Of a stretch of 12,196 nt of DNA, positions 1-7,597 are shown piece after piece. Position 1 is the first letter of the stretch; every line of letters starts with the position of its first letter. The notes under the pieces were generated by a model, which was not told the DNA's origin, searched no databases, and saw only the letters and a program-made list of their open reading frames with translations. This stretch comes from Bacteroidota bacterium (GTDB lineage Bacteria; Bacteroidota; Bacteroidia; Bacteroidales; Prolixibacteraceae): positions 1-12,196 of the forward strand of contig JAUZOB010000071.1 of assembly GCA_030706665.1 (NCBI GenBank). Direction: 5' to 3'. Both the position numbers and the translations under genes were made by a program.

Positions 1-83
1 TACAAACTTGAATATATTGATTGTCTTCAAACAATTAGCAAAAGCGTTTTTTTAAGAAAAATTCATTAACCCGGAAGGAAGAA
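1..83. other. Left edge, non-coding, downstream of the dehydrogenase gene
   Basis: This AT-rich stretch lies 3' of the minus-strand dehydrogenase gene. It has a weak 5-bp inverted repeat (ATTGT at about 21-25, ACAAT at about 32-36) and short A and T runs, but no hairpin strong enough to call a terminator. No coding region is visible here. Confidence 0.4.
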
Positions 84-1064
84 TTAGTGAATCCGATGAA
101 ACACAGATGGATTTACGATTGAGATATCTCTTCTTCCTTCAAAGAATCGGATGATATTTTCAGAAGCCTCGCGAGCTGTTTCAATGCGTGTCTCTATGGT
201 TCCGGTGCCGGTATGAGGAGTCATCACCACATTCTGCAGTAAGAGCAATCCTGGGTTTATTCCCGGCTCTTGCTCATATACATCCAGTCCGGCACCTTTA
301 ATCCATCCTTCCTCCAAAGCCTTTGCCAATGCGGCTTCATCAACAATCGTACCACGAGCAGTGTTGATCAGGAAAGCCGATGATTTACACATTCGGAGCT
401 GGGATTCACCGATCAAATGTTCGGTTTCAGGAGTTAAAGGGCAATTTAATGAAATAACATCCGAAGAGGTGAGTAATTCTTCAAACGAACAATACGTTGC
501 ATTGTATTTTGATTCTTCATCCGAAATCAGCGGTTTACGATTATGATATTGGATCTTCATCCCAAAGGTGACAGCTCTTCGGGCCAATGCTTTCCCTATT
601 TTCCCCATCCCGATAATTCCCAGAGTTTTCCCCCATAGTCCTGTTCCAAGGTTTTCCATGAGTCCCCATTTAAAATCGGGATTCGTACGGAGTCCCCGAT
701 CACATTCGGCAATTCTTCGGGTAACAGCAAGCATAAGCCCCATAGCCATTTCAGCAGTAGGTTCACATACGGCAAATGGTGTATTTGTTACAACAATTCC
801 ATGTTCCGTGGCATAATCTACATCAATATTGTTGTATCCGACTCCAAAATTTGCAATAATCTTAAGATTTTGTCCGGCCGAGATTACCTCCCGATCAAAA
901 CTTCGGGTAAAAACACTTAACACTCCATCACATTCAGGAATACGATGGAGTATGGAGTCTTTATTTAAAACAGTCGTTTCCGGATAGATAACTTCAAAAC
1001 GTTTCTCTAATTCACAGAGCCCTTCTCTGGGCACTTGACTGACAACAAGAATCCGAGGTTTCAT
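84..1064 (-). CDS. NAD(P)-dependent D-2-hydroxyacid dehydrogenase
   Basis: This 326-residue protein belongs to the D-isomer-specific 2-hydroxyacid dehydrogenases, cytosolic enzymes that interconvert a 2-keto acid and a D-2-hydroxy acid with NAD(P)H. The Rossmann motif GMGKIG is at residues 152-157. The catalytic triad is visible: Arg237 in INTARG, Glu266 in DVYEQEP, and His284 in PHTGTGTIETR. The substrate-domain signature NFGVGYNNID is at 72-81, and the length is normal for the family. Sequence alone does not settle the substrate; the NFGVGYNNID form and overall layout resemble glyoxylate/hydroxypyruvate reductase-like members more than PdxB or SerA, and no ACT domain is present. The ATG overlaps the stop of the upstream S41 peptidase gene (ATGA), so the two are almost certainly co-transcribed and may be translationally coupled. 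No functional link to the peptidase is obvious. Confidence 0.93.
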   Translation of the reverse strand: MKPRILVVSQVPREGLCELEKRFEVIYPETTVLNKDSILHRIPECDGVLSVFTRSFDREVISAGQNLKIIANFGVGYNNIDVDYATEHGIVVTNTPFAVCEPTAEMAMGLMLAVTRRIAECDRGLRTNPDFKWGLMENLGTGLWGKTLGIIGMGKIGKALARRAVTFGMKIQYHNRKPLISDEESKYNATYCSFEELLTSSDVISLNCPLTPETEHLIGESQLRMCKSSAFLINTARGTIVDEAALAKALEEGWIKGAGLDVYEQEPGINPGLLLLQNVVMTPHTGTGTIETRIETAREASENIIRFFEGRRDISIVNPSVFHRIH

Positions 1065-2848
1065 ACTGAACGGGCAGTGTAATTTTTAATCTTCATTCTG
1101 TTATCTCTCGCATATAAAGGGCTCTTCACATTTCTGCGATGAATCATAGATGTTGCCTTTCCGGATTTAGGATTCAATAGACTAATATATTTTGAGGAAT
1201 TATGAAGCACATCGATAGCCTTAGTTAGAATTTCATCTTCCATCAAAGAAGCTTTGATTGCACCTTTCTGGAAATAATATCGGGATACAATCTCGTCTTT
1301 AATAAGCGATTTAATCTCTTTCTCAAATTCTTTCAGGTCTTTATCCGAATTAGGAGCCAATTTCTTTTGAAGAGCTTTGATCTCAGCTTCAGAAATATCA
1401 TAATAACGTTCCTTTTTGGCCGTTTCAATCACTTCTTTCAAGGCTTCTTCACTCCCCGATGTGTATGTAAAATTCTTTTGTTTCACAAATTCTACAAATT
1501 CATTATACATTGGTTCGCTAACTTTAAAGTTCTCAGGATCTGCAATTCGAGGAACCTTATCGAAATATTGAGTTGCGAAATCAAATACAATATTTTTAGT
1601 AACGAGATTTATAGAGAGATTGCTCAGTCTTGACGATTCCACAATAATATCGGGAAGTACCCCTCCTCCATTATAGACTTTACGCCCATGTTTGGTTCTG
1701 AATTCAGAGATAAGAGAATCCGGAACATGGCCGACACTCCCATCTTCATTGCGATGTGAATAATCGAGCGCCTGAATGCATCTTCCACTGGGAATGTAAT
1801 ACTTGGCAGTCGTTACTTTTAACTTCGTATTAAAACTAAGATCACGAGTCGTCTGAACCAGTCCTTTCCCAAAAGTTCGTGTTCCGATGATTACGGCACG
1901 GTCAATATCCTGTAGAGCACCTGCAACAATCTCAGATGCTGAAGCAGAACCTGAATTTACTAAAACTGCCAGTGGAATTTCCGGATCAAGTGCGGAACTT
2001 TCGGCATAATATGATTTATCATTCTGTTTAACCTTTCCCCGAGTACTGACAATTTCCTGACCTTTGGGGACAAAAAGATTAGCAATACGAACAGCTTCAT
2101 AGAGTAAGCCTCCCGGATTCCCTCTAAGATCGAGAATTAATGACTTGGCATGACGTTTCTCTTTCAGCTCCACCATTGCTTTCCTTACATGTTCACTACA
2201 GTCCTGGGTGAAGTTACTTAGTCGGATATAACCTGTTTTGTCATCAAGCATTCCATAATAAGGAACGGCATCGATTTGAATTTTCTCGCGGACAAGATCA
2301 AAGACGATCGTCTTTTTTGTTCCCGGTCGAAGAATTTTGATTTTCACTTCCTTATTTACAGGACCTTTTAAAAGGTCGCTCACATTTTGAGTTGTCATCT
2401 TCTGCGTTGACTTACCATCAATCTCCAAAATGACATCTCCGGCATGAAGGCCTGCTTTTTGGGCGGGAAACCCTTCGTAAGGTTCAGAGATGATAATCTC
2501 ATTTTCTCCGTGCATTCCGATAAGAGCCCCGATCCCGGCATATTCTCCGGTAGTCATCAGGTTAAACTCCTCCATTTCAGACTCAGGAATATAATTGGTG
2601 TAAGGATCAAGCGAATCAAGCATTTTATCAATACTTGTTTTAACAAGTTTGGCAGGATCGATATCGTCGACATAGAACAAATTCAATTCCCTGAATAGAG
2701 AAAAATAAATATCCAGATTCTTTGCTATCTCGAAGTTCTTTTCATCACGACTGAATCCAAAGATCACCAATCCACTCATGGAAAGCACAGTCGTCCAGAT
2801 AATCGTTTTTCTCTTTAGAAACGATTTTATTTTTTGAAATTTTCCCAT
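1061..2848 (-). CDS. S41 family C-terminal processing peptidase with PDZ domain
   Basis: This is a serine protease of the tail-specific/CtpA type, 595 residues from the chosen start. An N-terminal hydrophobic segment at about residues 16-32 anchors or exports it, so the catalytic part should be periplasmic. A PDZ domain covers roughly 95-185 (EPYEGFPAQKAGLHAGDVILEIDG). The S41 core contains the Ser-Lys dyad: Ser303 in NSGSASASEI and Lys328 in TFGKGLVQ, with Gln332 four residues on. The Ser-to-Lys spacing of 25 matches characterised members. About 170 further residues follow the catalytic core, ending in a basic tail of about 38 residues. The frame stays open upstream to 2923, but I chose 2848 because it has a good AGAGGT ribosome site six bases upstream, puts the hydrophobic segment at the N-terminus, and lies downstream of a -7 box at 2892-2899. 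It is the first gene of a two-gene unit. Its physiological substrate is unknown. Confidence 0.95.
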   Translation of the reverse strand: MGKFQKIKSFLKRKTIIWTTVLSMSGLVIFGFSRDEKNFEIAKNLDIYFSLFRELNLFYVDDIDPAKLVKTSIDKMLDSLDPYTNYIPESEMEEFNLMTTGEYAGIGALIGMHGENEIIISEPYEGFPAQKAGLHAGDVILEIDGKSTQKMTTQNVSDLLKGPVNKEVKIKILRPGTKKTIVFDLVREKIQIDAVPYYGMLDDKTGYIRLSNFTQDCSEHVRKAMVELKEKRHAKSLILDLRGNPGGLLYEAVRIANLFVPKGQEIVSTRGKVKQNDKSYYAESSALDPEIPLAVLVNSGSASASEIVAGALQDIDRAVIIGTRTFGKGLVQTTRDLSFNTKLKVTTAKYYIPSGRCIQALDYSHRNEDGSVGHVPDSLISEFRTKHGRKVYNGGGVLPDIIVESSRLSNLSINLVTKNIVFDFATQYFDKVPRIADPENFKVSEPMYNEFVEFVKQKNFTYTSGSEEALKEVIETAKKERYYDISEAEIKALQKKLAPNSDKDLKEFEKEIKSLIKDEIVSRYYFQKGAIKASLMEDEILTKAIDVLHNSSKYISLLNPKSGKATSMIHRRNVKSPLYARDNRMKIKNYTARSV

Positions 2849-2854
2849 ATCACT

Positions 2855-2860
2855 ACCTCT
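2855..2860 (-). promoter_or_regulatory. Ribosome binding site of the S41 peptidase gene
   Basis: On the minus strand AGAGGT lies six bases before the ATG at 2848. It decides the start in favour of 2848 over the longer open frame. Shine-Dalgarno sequences this clear are uncommon among the other genes here, which have A-rich leaders. Confidence 0.6.
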
Positions 2861-2891
2861 AAAATAGACCTCTCTTATAATTGAATATGAA

Positions 2892-2899
2892 CAAAAGTA
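2892..2899 (-). promoter_or_regulatory. Candidate -7 box for the S41 peptidase/dehydrogenase unit
   Basis: The minus strand reads TACTTTTG, an exact match to the Bacteroidota -7 consensus TAnnTTTG. Transcription would start near 2885, leaving a leader of about 37 bases before the ATG at 2848. I do not see a convincing -33 TTTG at the expected spacing, so this rests on the -7 box alone. Confidence 0.45.
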
Positions 2900-2919
2900 A
2901 TAAATCATCGGTTTAAAAC

Positions 2920-2952
2920 TCACCCCCTGTCATAAATTCTAACTCAGGGTGA
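2920..2952. repeat. Imperfect inverted repeat in divergent intergenic region
   Basis: TCACCC at 2920-2925 and GGGTGA at 2947-2952 are inverted copies, and the symmetry continues with TG/CA after a two-base bulge. The element sits between the divergent S41 peptidase and transporter genes. It could be an operator for either, or chance; no regulator gene is adjacent. Confidence 0.25.
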
Positions 2953-3001
2953 AATTATTTATTTACTTTAGTTCGCTAAAAAATAAAATAGTGTAAGAAG
3001 A

Positions 3002-4459
3002 ATGGGAATGATTACTGTGTTTCGAAAGTTACCCCGTCTGTTTTGGGTTTCTAATACCATTGAGTTATTCGAACGATGGGCTTGGTATGGTTTTTATATG
3101 GCCTTTGCATTATATCTTGTTGGGTCAAAAGATACGGGAGCATTGGGCTTTAGTCAACTTCAAAAAGGATTAATCATTGGCACCGGCTCTGCTTTATTAT
3201 ATTTTCTCCCTTTATTAACCGGTGCAATAGCTGACAGATTAGGATACAAGAAGATTTTACTTCTCTCATTTGCCATGTATTTATCAGGCTATTATATGAT
3301 CGGCACCTTTAAGTCATTCGAGCTGGTATTTTTTGCTTTTATCTGGACTGCGGTCGGTGGTGCCTTTTTCAAACCGATCATTTCAGCTATGGTAGCAAGA
3401 ACAACTGATTCGTCAACTGCTTCAATCGGATTCGGGCTCTTCTATATGATGGTCAATATCGGAGGATTTATCGGTCCTTTCATTGCAGGGATCATCTTAA
3501 ATAAAAGTTGGAGCTACGTTTTCTACATGTCAATAATGACTATCGGGATTAACGTAGTGTTGACCCTGTTATTTTTCAAAGATCCCATCCGAAAGAGGTC
3601 CGCAGAGTCCATTTGGGAAACAATTCTGCAAATCTTTAAGAACATTGGGTCCACTTTGGCAGACTATAAATACGTACTATTTCTGCTTATCATCTCCCTA
3701 TTCTGGACTGCCTTTAATCAGCTCTATTATTCCTTCCCTATTTTCGTGGATCATTGGGTTGATACTTCAGTTGTATATCGAAGCATTGCAAGTATCTCTC
3801 CATGGCTGGCATCAGCAATAGGTACTTCGGAAGGCACAATTTCAGCTGTAACAATCAGCAGCATGGACTCTTTCTTCATAATCCTATTTCAGCTTATCAT
3901 TTCAACAATTGTCATGAAATATAGGCCACTAAGTGTAATGATAGCAGGAATGCTGATTGTTGCCGGTGGCGTTGGAATGATGTTCTCATTCACCAATGGC
4001 TGGATTATTATTTTGGGAATTCTCGTATTCGGAATCGGTGAAATGTCAAGCTCCCCTAAAATCACAGAATATATTGGGCGCATTGCCCCCCGCGATAAAA
4101 AAGCGCTTTACATGGGGACTTCTTATCTTCCCATTGCATTGGGACATACTTTGGCCGGATATCTTTCGGGGGCTCCCTATGAACATGTGGCAGACAAATT
4201 TTATCTCATCCGTAAAGAAGTCGTTGCTCAGGGAATTCACCTTCCTGAACTGTCAGATAAGTTTACTAAAAATGATCTATTCAATCAGGCTGCAGCTCAA
4301 ATGCATATGACACCAGGACAATTATCGGCTTTTCTGTGGGATAAATATCATCCAAGTTCAGTATGGATAATCTATTCGGGGATCGCAATCGGGGCAATGA
4401 TTCTGCTTTGGCTCTATGACCGTTTTATTTTAAAAGGTCAGAATGCTTATGAAATCTAA
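3002..4459 (+). CDS. POT/PTR family proton-dependent peptide transporter (MFS)
   Basis: This 485-residue polytopic membrane protein of the major facilitator superfamily most likely imports di- and tripeptides with protons across the inner membrane. The POT fingerprint ExxER is present in the first helix (ELFER, residues 21-25, then WAWYGFY). The family lysine of helix 4 fits Lys124 (FFKP), FYMMVNIGG at 147-155 matches the FYxxIN motif, and helix 7 has FWTAFNQ at 234-240. The helix-10 acidic residue fits Glu347 in GEMSSSP. A hydrophilic loop of about 65 residues (390-450) separates the last two helices. The start has only a weak upstream AGAAG; a second ATG lies two codons in. It is transcribed divergently from the S41 peptidase gene and has no partner gene close by. 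Substrate is inferred from family motifs; some POT members carry nitrate or other small solutes. Confidence 0.85.
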   Translation: MGMITVFRKLPRLFWVSNTIELFERWAWYGFYMAFALYLVGSKDTGALGFSQLQKGLIIGTGSALLYFLPLLTGAIADRLGYKKILLLSFAMYLSGYYMIGTFKSFELVFFAFIWTAVGGAFFKPIISAMVARTTDSSTASIGFGLFYMMVNIGGFIGPFIAGIILNKSWSYVFYMSIMTIGINVVLTLLFFKDPIRKRSAESIWETILQIFKNIGSTLADYKYVLFLLIISLFWTAFNQLYYSFPIFVDHWVDTSVVYRSIASISPWLASAIGTSEGTISAVTISSMDSFFIILFQLIISTIVMKYRPLSVMIAGMLIVAGGVGMMFSFTNGWIIILGILVFGIGEMSSSPKITEYIGRIAPRDKKALYMGTSYLPIALGHTLAGYLSGAPYEHVADKFYLIRKEVVAQGIHLPELSDKFTKNDLFNQAAAQMHMTPGQLSAFLWDKYHPSSVWIIYSGIAIGAMILLWLYDRFILKGQNAYEI

Positions 4460-4599
4460 GATACTTTGAATCTCATCAGCCCCGCTTTATTGTCTGATAA
4501 GTCGATTTAATAAGGTTTTATTATAATTAAAGATTCATCGAGTTTATGAAGAATAACAGACAATTTGGAAAATAAAGTCCGAATAAAATGGATCTATTG

Positions 4600-4656
4600 A
4601 AAATCCTGATGATTGTTAATAATTTAGAGATACAATCATCAGGATTTTTATTTTTT
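4600..4656 (+). terminator. Rho-independent terminator downstream of the peptide transporter gene
   Basis: A perfect 17-bp inverted repeat (4600-4616 with 4632-4648, core ATCCTGATGATTGT) encloses a 15-base loop and runs into a T-rich tract (TTTTTATTTTTT) through 4656. It lies about 140 bases past the transporter stop and 30 bases before the next gene. It should end the transporter transcript, so the downstream gene needs its own promoter or read-through. Confidence 0.75.
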
Positions 4657-4685
4657 CGATTAGTTTTACGATCAAAATCTGAAAT

Positions 4686-5804
4686 ATGAGAAGTACAAGG
4701 TTCATACTATTACTCATTGGGTTGTTAGTATTCCAGGGTAAAAGTAAAGCTCAGGAAATACCCCACCCTCAGTTAATGTATGCGTCTTTCGATTCTACAC
4801 AAAACGGGAATTTGTTCTTTCGTTTCGAAGACGACAACTTTTTGTGGAATAACGAATTTAAGAGTCCTGTCACAAAAGGATATACATTGATCGGGTATCA
4901 CCTACGCCCCACCTTGCAATATTACCTTTCTTCAAACCTCAAGATACAGACAGGTGTTAATATACTGAAATACACAGGCAGAGACGGGTACTCAAAAATC
5001 AGTCCCTGGCTTTCGGCTGAATATATGGCAACGCCTGATTTGAAAGTCGTTTTCGGAAACCTGAATAACAACGACAATCATAATCTGATTCTTCCATTGT
5101 TTGATCAGGAACGTTATTTTACTGCCAGGCCGGAAGAAGGGCTTCAGTTTATTTATCATCACGGAGTCATAAAAGCCCAGACCTGGGTAAACTGGGAACA
5201 GTTCATCTTTAACGGAGATCCTTTTAAAGAGGAGTTCACTTATGGATTGAGCTCAGATATTAATCTGTTATCTTCAAACAACTTCGTCCTTAGCTGGCCT
5301 CTTCAATTAACAGCACGACACCATGGAGGTGAAATTGATACGAGCCCGGACAAAATGGAGTCTCTCGGCAATATGGCAACAGGGGTGAAATCAAAAATTA
5401 CATCCACTGATGCCATCTATGAATTACAGGCGTTGTTTACAGGATACAAAGATCTGTCCCATTCCGGGTTACGCCCATACAGTTCAGGCAGTGGACTTTG
5501 GCTTGAAGCATCGGCTGCTATCCACAACAATCATTTCATTCTAAATTATTGGTCAGCAAATAAATATCTATCCCCCTTGGCCAATTCATTTTTATTGTCC
5601 GCCAATTACAACAAACCGGAAGTATTGGCACCAAGACGACAAATGGTATTGGGAAGTTATCGCAGTGATTTTAAGATCACCAAAGGATCCGTTTTCAGTT
5701 TGGGGGTTAACTCTGCATATGACTTAAAAGAAAGCCAATTGAGCTATACATGGTTTTTCAATCTGGTTATCACCAGAGATTTCCTGTTAAAAAAGGGATT
5801 GTAG
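4686..5804 (+). CDS. Conserved-type hypothetical protein, signal peptide, probable outer-membrane beta-barrel
   Basis: I cannot assign a function to this 372-residue protein. Residues 1-23 form a signal peptide: basic RSTR, a hydrophobic stretch FILLLIGLLVF, and a likely cut near SKA-QE. There is no lipobox cysteine, so it is exported but not a lipoprotein. The rest is rich in short alternating polar/aromatic stretches (for example LFFRFEDDNFLW, LRPTLQYYL, LWLEASAAI, LSYTWFFNLVITRDF), the pattern of amphipathic beta strands in an outer-membrane barrel. A polar segment with NNNDNHNLILPLFDQER lies at about 115-135. I see no TonB plug, OmpA or peptidase domain. It does not end in the aromatic residue typical of many barrels, finishing FLLKKGL. 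It ends in tandem stops (TAG TAA) and converges on the photolyase gene. A porin-like role is a guess. Confidence 0.75.
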   Translation: MRSTRFILLLIGLLVFQGKSKAQEIPHPQLMYASFDSTQNGNLFFRFEDDNFLWNNEFKSPVTKGYTLIGYHLRPTLQYYLSSNLKIQTGVNILKYTGRDGYSKISPWLSAEYMATPDLKVVFGNLNNNDNHNLILPLFDQERYFTARPEEGLQFIYHHGVIKAQTWVNWEQFIFNGDPFKEEFTYGLSSDINLLSSNNFVLSWPLQLTARHHGGEIDTSPDKMESLGNMATGVKSKITSTDAIYELQALFTGYKDLSHSGLRPYSSGSGLWLEASAAIHNNHFILNYWSANKYLSPLANSFLLSANYNKPEVLAPRRQMVLGSYRSDFKITKGSVFSLGVNSAYDLKESQLSYTWFFNLVITRDFLLKKGL

Positions 5805-5823
5805 TAACAAAAAGACAGATTTT

Positions 5824-7131
5824 TCAACTCACATGATCCAGTGCCTGTTTGTAGGCTTCTAACGTCCGGTCACGTGCTTCACGGATATCAATTATAGGAT
5901 TAGGATAATTGGCCGTTCCATATTCGGGTATCCATTTCCGGATATATACTTCGTCAGGATCAAAACGGAATTGCTGTTGTTCAGGGCTAAATATCCGGAA
6001 ATATGGAGCAGCATCACAACCTGTTCCAGCAGCCCATTGCCAGTTTCCATTATTGGAAGACAATTCAAAATCCATTAATTTGCGAGCAAAATAGGCTTCG
6101 CCCCATCTCCAGTCAATCAATAACAGTTTGGTAAGAAAGCTGGCGACAACCATTCTGACCCGATTATGCATCGTGCCTGTTTGATTCAATTCGCGCATCC
6201 CTGCATCCACCAATGGGAATCCGGTAGTCCCTTCACACCATCGATTAAACATCTCTTCATCGTTCGCCCATTCTATCCGATCATAATCCGGTTTGAAACT
6301 GCATGACACTATATGGGGATAATGATAGAGAATCTGCATAAAAAATTCACGCCAAATCAATTCATTCAAAAAGGATTCATAAGGCAGTGCCTTCTTTACC
6401 ACTTCACGCACGCTTATTGTCCCGAAACGCAAATGAACGCTCAGGTGACTTGTAGCATCTTTAGACGGGATATTCCGTAACTGATCATAACTACTCAGCA
6501 TTTCGGTAGAAAGGTCGACCGTTTTGACCTCAAGGTTCGATCGTCTGAATCCCAACGATCGCAATGAGGGGATCTCTCTGGGGGGAAGATTTATAAAATT
6601 AGCAGACATCTTTTCTGAATCAAACACACTGAGCCTTTTCTCGTTCAATTGTTGCTTCCACTTCCGACTATAAGGAGTATAAATTGTATAAGGAGTTCTG
6701 TCAGGTTTTATAACTTCATCCTTCTCAAAAATCACCTGATCTTTGAATGAAAAGAAAGATATTCCTTTTGCATTGAGATAATTCCGAATCTGCTCATCAC
6801 GTTTAATGGCATACGGTTCATAATCAGTATTCGTATAAACAGCTTTAAGATTAAAATCACGGCTCAGTTCCTGAAATGCATCCTGAGGTTTTGCATGAAT
6901 AACCATCAGTCCGCTTTCGACGGTCAGAAGCTTTTCATTGAGGGATTCCAGATTTTCATAAATAAAGGTTACTCTCGGATCATCACGATCTTCAAGAGGG
7001 TCAAGGATGTCCGGATCAAAGACAAATATTGGCAACACACGGTATCCACTGTTCAATGCTGCATACAATCCTGCATTATCATTGATTCTTAAGTCTCTCC
7101 TGAACCAAAACACAACAACCTGAGGCTCCAT
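5824..7131 (-). CDS. phrB: Deoxyribodipyrimidine photolyase (class I CPD photolyase)
   Basis: This 435-residue flavoprotein repairs UV-induced cyclobutane pyrimidine dimers using blue light. The N-terminal photolyase domain starts at once with VVVFWFRRDLR and holds the antenna-chromophore fold (about 1-130). The C-terminal FAD domain has ELIWREFF at 257-264, MHNRVRM at 321-327, NNGNWQWAAGTG at 360-371 and DAAPYFRIFSP at 373-383. The electron-transfer Trp triad is intact at 364, 341 and 288, with exactly the E. coli spacing (382, 359, 306). Residue 320, Trp in the E. coli enzyme just before MHNR, is Thr here. The (6-4) His signature is absent and the N-R-M and Glu/Trp dimer-pocket residues are kept, favouring CPD repair. 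A GTG at 7164 would add 11 residues, but the ATG at 7131 fits the family N-terminus. It is a single gene, converging on the barrel-like gene with a 19-base gap. Confidence 0.96.
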   Translation of the reverse strand: MEPQVVVFWFRRDLRINDNAGLYAALNSGYRVLPIFVFDPDILDPLEDRDDPRVTFIYENLESLNEKLLTVESGLMVIHAKPQDAFQELSRDFNLKAVYTNTDYEPYAIKRDEQIRNYLNAKGISFFSFKDQVIFEKDEVIKPDRTPYTIYTPYSRKWKQQLNEKRLSVFDSEKMSANFINLPPREIPSLRSLGFRRSNLEVKTVDLSTEMLSSYDQLRNIPSKDATSHLSVHLRFGTISVREVVKKALPYESFLNELIWREFFMQILYHYPHIVSCSFKPDYDRIEWANDEEMFNRWCEGTTGFPLVDAGMRELNQTGTMHNRVRMVVASFLTKLLLIDWRWGEAYFARKLMDFELSSNNGNWQWAAGTGCDAAPYFRIFSPEQQQFRFDPDEVYIRKWIPEYGTANYPNPIIDIREARDRTLEAYKQALDHVS

Positions 7132-7412
7132 CCTATTGATATTTATATTAGACAATACAATCACAAGGCATACATGGTCCCATTCTCTTCATGCAAGAGA
7201 TTTGTTACAATTTACATATTATTTCAATGATAATCCATATTCGTCTTCACTTTTTCAAGAGAATAAAAGGTCAGTATTAAAATAACTTAACATGATCTTT
7301 TTTTACTCAAAGTCACGTCTTTAACCGAAAATTAATGCATTCTTGATCTGTATAAAGGCTTACTGTCAGATTGTTCTATCGAAACCATGAACAATTTGAC
7401 TAGAAAGATGAT
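7132..7412. other. Divergent intergenic region between photolyase and thiamine locus
   Basis: This AT-rich stretch of about 280 bases has no gene I can support. It must hold the photolyase promoter on the minus strand, but I find no clear TAnnTTTG box for it. It contains a small perfect inverted repeat at 7184-7200 (listed separately) and leads into the promoter of the riboswitch transcript. Confidence 0.5.
7184..7200. repeat. Small inverted repeat upstream of photolyase gene
   Basis: TCTCTT and AAGAGA form a perfect 6-bp inverted repeat around the 5-base centre CATGC, about 53 bases upstream of the photolyase ATG. It could be a regulator site or a leader hairpin; the size is compatible with chance in such AT-rich DNA. 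Confidence 0.2.
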
Positions 7413-7420
7413 TATATTTG
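7413..7420 (+). promoter_or_regulatory. Candidate -7 box for the thiamine operon
   Basis: TATATTTG matches the Bacteroidota -7 consensus TAnnTTTG exactly. A start about seven bases on (near 7427) would place the riboswitch at the 5' end of the transcript, as expected. The nearest TTTG (7395-7398) is only 14 bases upstream, shorter than the usual 17-23, so the -33 element is uncertain. Confidence 0.5.
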
Positions 7421-7433
7421 TAGCTATTAATTA

Positions 7434-7513
7434 CACAATGGGGTGCCTTAATACATCGGGCTGAGATCATACCCAGAGAACCTGATCCGGTTAGTACCGG
7501 CGTAGGAATTGTG
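7434..7513 (+). promoter_or_regulatory. TPP riboswitch (THI element)
   Basis: The aptamer that binds thiamine pyrophosphate is recognisable by eye. Stem P1 is CACAAT (7434-7439) paired with ATTGTG (7508-7513). P2/P3 are built from GGGGTGCC and GGGCTGAGA..TACCC, containing the conserved CTGAGA that holds the pyrimidine ring. The other arm is ACCTGATCCGG..CCGGCGTAGG, with the diphosphate-binding CTGATC and GCGTAGG elements and a CCGG/CCGG P5 stem. It lies 84 bases upstream of the receptor start. High TPP should lower expression of the thiamine uptake genes. I see no strong terminator between it and the ATG, so control of translation initiation is more likely, but the expression platform is not resolved. 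Confidence 0.97.
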
Positions 7514-7574
7514 GAGAATTTATTTTCCCGAATATCTCGACTCTCATCTTGTATTATCCCTCATTGCTTTTGGG

Positions 7575-7595
7575 TTAAACCTTTAAAAAGTTTAA
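7575..7595 (+). promoter_or_regulatory. Possible expression-platform hairpin before the receptor start
   Basis: TTAAAC (7575-7580) and GTTTAA (7590-7595) can pair around a 9-base loop, ending two bases before the ATG at 7598. Such a helix could hide the A-rich ribosome-binding region. It is weak (six mostly A-U pairs) and I do not see a clear competing pairing with P1, so its role in the switch is only a suggestion. Confidence 0.25.
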
Positions 7596-7597
7596 AA

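Noticed and set aside
2849..2923. Upstream start adding 25 residues to the S41 peptidase
   Set aside because: It lies upstream of the -7 box at 2892-2899, has no ribosome site, and moves the membrane segment away from the N-terminus. The ATG at 2848 has AGAGGT at good spacing.
3996..4310. 104-codon open frame within the peptide transporter gene
   Set aside because: It is an alternate-frame shadow; the overlapping frame carries the conserved GEMSSSP helix-10 motif.
5824..7131. Cryptochrome-DASH or (6-4) photolyase
   Set aside because: The (6-4) histidine signature is absent, and the residues of the CPD pocket and the spacing of the Trp triad follow the E. coli class I enzyme.
7132..7164. GTG start adding 11 residues to the photolyase
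   Set aside because: Family members begin directly before the VVVFWFRRDLR strand, and the ATG at 7131 supplies this.
7511..7597. In-frame GTG start that would add 29 residues to the TonB receptor
   Set aside because: The GTG is inside the 3' strand of riboswitch P1, and the added residues would precede and spoil a good signal peptide that begins at 7598.
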